Shown: piece by piece, positions 62,284-64,000 of the stretch
Numbering within the stretch: the stretch's first letter is position 1
How the letters are laid out: each line of letters starts with the position of its first letter
Assembly (NCBI GenBank): GCA_921293015.1
Contig: OV121084.1
Coordinates: 25,730,946-25,794,945, forward strand
From: Phorcus lineatus
Lineage: Eukaryota; Mollusca; Gastropoda; Trochida; Trochidae
Length of the DNA: 64,000 nt
Direction of reading: 5' to 3'
Notes under the pieces: model-generated
Databases searched by the model: none
Told to the model about the DNA's origin: nothing
Seen by the model: only the letters and a program-made list of their open reading frames with translations
Made by a program: the position numbers and the translations under genes

Positions 62284-62448
62284 TAGATTAAAATTTAGTC
62301 TATGAAGTATTTTAACAATTTGATGTTCCTTCATCATATGATTCTTTTCGTGAGTCTCTTAAATTCATATGTGTATGCAGTGAAATCTTGACCTAGACTT
62401 AGACTGTATTAAAGGCTCATATTTAACACAGACATGAAGCAGGACTAA
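62284..62448 (+). repeat. ~165-bp dispersed repeat, diverged tandem copy 1
   Basis: TAGATTAAAATTTAGTCTATG to ATGAAGCAGGACTAA with more substitutions than its neighbour, notably around the GGGCTCCT block. Confidence 0.75.
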
Positions 62449-62458
62449 TGTAAAAGCA

Positions 62459-62619
62459 TAGACTAAAATTTAGTCTATGAAAATTGTTAATAATTTACTG
62501 TTCCTTCATCCATAATTTTTTTCTTTGGGCTCCTAATGTCAGTCAATCTAGACTTGCTGAATGTGGACGTAGACTGTATAAAAGGCTCCTTTATATACAC
62601 AGTCATGAAGCAGGACTAA
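62459..62619 (+). repeat. ~165-bp dispersed repeat, tandem copy 2
   Basis: A near-consensus copy directly following the first, with the same TGTAAAAGCA spacer after each. It runs from TAGACTAAAATTTAGTCTATG to CATGAAGCAGGACTAA. Confidence 0.85.
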
Positions 62620-62634
62620 TGTAAAAGCACAGTG

Positions 62635-62943
62635 GAGCTCAGTGGTGTAGTGGTTAACATGCTGGCCTCTCACGCCAACGGCCTGGAATGTCGGTGAAAT
62701 CCCAAACTTTTGACCTGGGCATTGTACTGTATTGCGTCCCTGGGCAAGACAATTCATCCACATTGCACTTAGTCTACCAGTAGTACAAACGGGTACCTAA
62801 CCACGGGAAGGTATGGACCTATACTGTCGCTCGAAGCGCTTAATAGCTGCATCAAAAGTACTACCCCTTCAGGGAAATGATAGAATTTGTGCGGTTTGAG
62901 CAGCGCAATACAAATGGAATATTATCATTATTATCATTAATAG
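62635..62943 (+). mobile_element. tRNA-derived SINE, apparently full length
   Basis: A tRNA-like head has a consensus A box TGGTGTAGTGG (62643-62653) and B box GGTGAAATCCC (62693-62703) about 40 bases apart, as in a pol III promoter. A body follows with CCTGGGCAAGACAATTCATCC, TACCCCTTCAGGGAAATGATAG and the tail core GCAGCGCAATACAAATGGAA, ending in an ATT/ATC repeat. CTGGGCAAGAC-type body segments and GCGC-ATA-AAAT tails are common in animal SINEs (recalled). It lies 15 bp downstream of a ~165-bp repeat copy. Clear flanking duplications were not found. Confidence 0.8.
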
Positions 62944-64000
62944 GCTGTTGAATGCATCGGACAGGAAGAAGAATAAGAAGTAGAGTAGGTATGCATGTAC
63001 TGTCATGAAAATATGTTTGACATTGCTAAGACATGTTTAATACTTTTTCAATGTTCTTAACAATTTCATATGACATATTGCGCTTTTGACTAGCTTCATC
63101 CTGTCCAGGGTTAAAAGAATACGCTTCCATAACTAAATACGCAGGTTTCAGAGAGGGAAACATGTTTGTCACAAAATAACATAAATGATGAACGTTTCTG
63201 AAAACATTAAGATAAAATAATATTTCTGTATAGCTCCATCTCGGTTAGTTTGAATTGAATATCAAATCATTTAATATCAATATAACATTTGAGAGACGTT
63301 AATGGCGATATAAATATTTTGAAAAGGTCCTTCGCTTCGCTTTTGATATAAAGAGTATAATCATGTTGACAGTTTCATGAAAAAGGTTTTCTGTTTATCT
63401 ATGCGCTGAATATAGATAAGGCAATTTTGTTGACACATTCTCTCCTATCCAGTCTCGAATCTTGGAGCTTATCTCGTGTGTATGACAATCGAGCGCAGCA
63501 AGACAATCACTCATTTCGCCACTACCGCAATCTGTGTTCATCTTAAATTGATGGTTTCGTGTTGCCGAAAATCAATAAATAGTACGAAGGGGTTAATATA
63601 ATTCGGGAATGGTCAGACTTTTTATAAATTTAAGTAATGTCCTCCTATATTGAACAGTGGCAAATAGCGTCTATCAGTCCCTCTATACATGTAGACTGTT
63701 TTTCAAAACATTTTACCTCAAACGCACCCTCGATACATAATTTGTTGAAAAGCAAGTCTAGATGGTGGATAGAAGTCCGATTTTTCTGAGGCTCTTTTCC
63801 ACAGTCAATAAAATTTCTACAGAATTACGTTCAATTCAATGTTTATTCGGTATAAAGGCCATAGGCCCAAGTACAAAAGTGCTTTTGAGAGAACCACGTT
63901 ATAGTGGAATTGTTAGTAGTTTAAGACACAGAGTATGTTTCATGAATATTGTATGTAAATATAAGATGACCTGAGTAAAGCTCAAATTGCCTATCTAAAG
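62944..64000. other. AT-rich unique DNA, no gene
   Basis: Nothing supported to the end of the window. A 70-codon frame at 63762-63974 has no domain. Confidence 0.5.

Overview
This is 64 kb of AT-rich nuclear DNA from an animal, and no complete protein-coding gene is visible in it. There are no bacterial-style operons, ribosome binding sites, phage genes or CRISPR arrays. Apart from reading frames inside simple repeats, no ATG-started frame exceeds about 145 codons, and none of those frames shows a recognisable domain. The repeat content is typical of a metazoan: tRNA-derived SINEs with ATT-type tails, a decayed CR1/L2-type LINE tail, many MITEs with terminal inverted repeats, long microsatellites and young minisatellites. 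The MITE beginning GGGCCTCCTTTCACAAAGC and a recurring GGGGAGATAACTC-type motif suggest a marine invertebrate, most likely a mollusc. That is an inference from repeat style and not a firm identification.

Layout. 0-9 kb: unique AT-rich DNA with a 31-bp GC-rich foldback (704-771), a tRNA-like SINE remnant (about 1.55 kb), one copy of a dispersed ~190-bp repeat, and less AT-rich islands at 3.9-4.1, 5.45-5.96 and 6.7-7.15 kb. 9.99-10.56 kb: a tandem array of ~70-bp units that each carry an internal inverted repeat. 11.4 kb: a foldback MITE. 14.7-19.99 kb: a 153-bp MITE with 9-bp target duplication, two 630-bp TTAA-flanked elements in head-to-head inverted orientation, and a LINE pseudogene. 20.2-27 kb: two copies of another repeat, a long ATT tract, and a compact regulatory-looking island at 23.46-23.98 kb. 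27.4 kb: the best exon-like signal in the window, a short signal-peptide-like coding segment ending at a splice donor. 28-43 kb: unique DNA with small MITEs at 33.5, 33.6 and 41.6 kb. 42.86-43.3 kb: an island with three perfect CRE octamers. 47-48.3 kb: a TATA-containing island and a ~19-bp minisatellite. 49.5-57.7 kb: long microsatellites and a 488-bp pogo/Tc1-like MITE with repeated internal motifs. 56-63 kb: nested and inverted repeats, several copies of a ~165-bp unclassified repeat, and a full-length tRNA-derived SINE.

How it fits together. The most economical reading is an intergenic or intronic stretch in which short, less AT-rich islands lie in transposon-littered AT-rich DNA. These islands carry CRE, CCAAT, E-box, octamer, ETS and nuclear-receptor-like sites. 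Such islands are candidate enhancers, promoters or undetected exons; deciding which needs comparative alignment, RNA-seq or ATAC-seq. I found no convincing new molecular system. The strongest individual observations are the palindromic double-octamer island, the CRE cluster, the head-to-head TTAA elements, the hairpin-unit tandem array and the MITE with eight internal motif copies.
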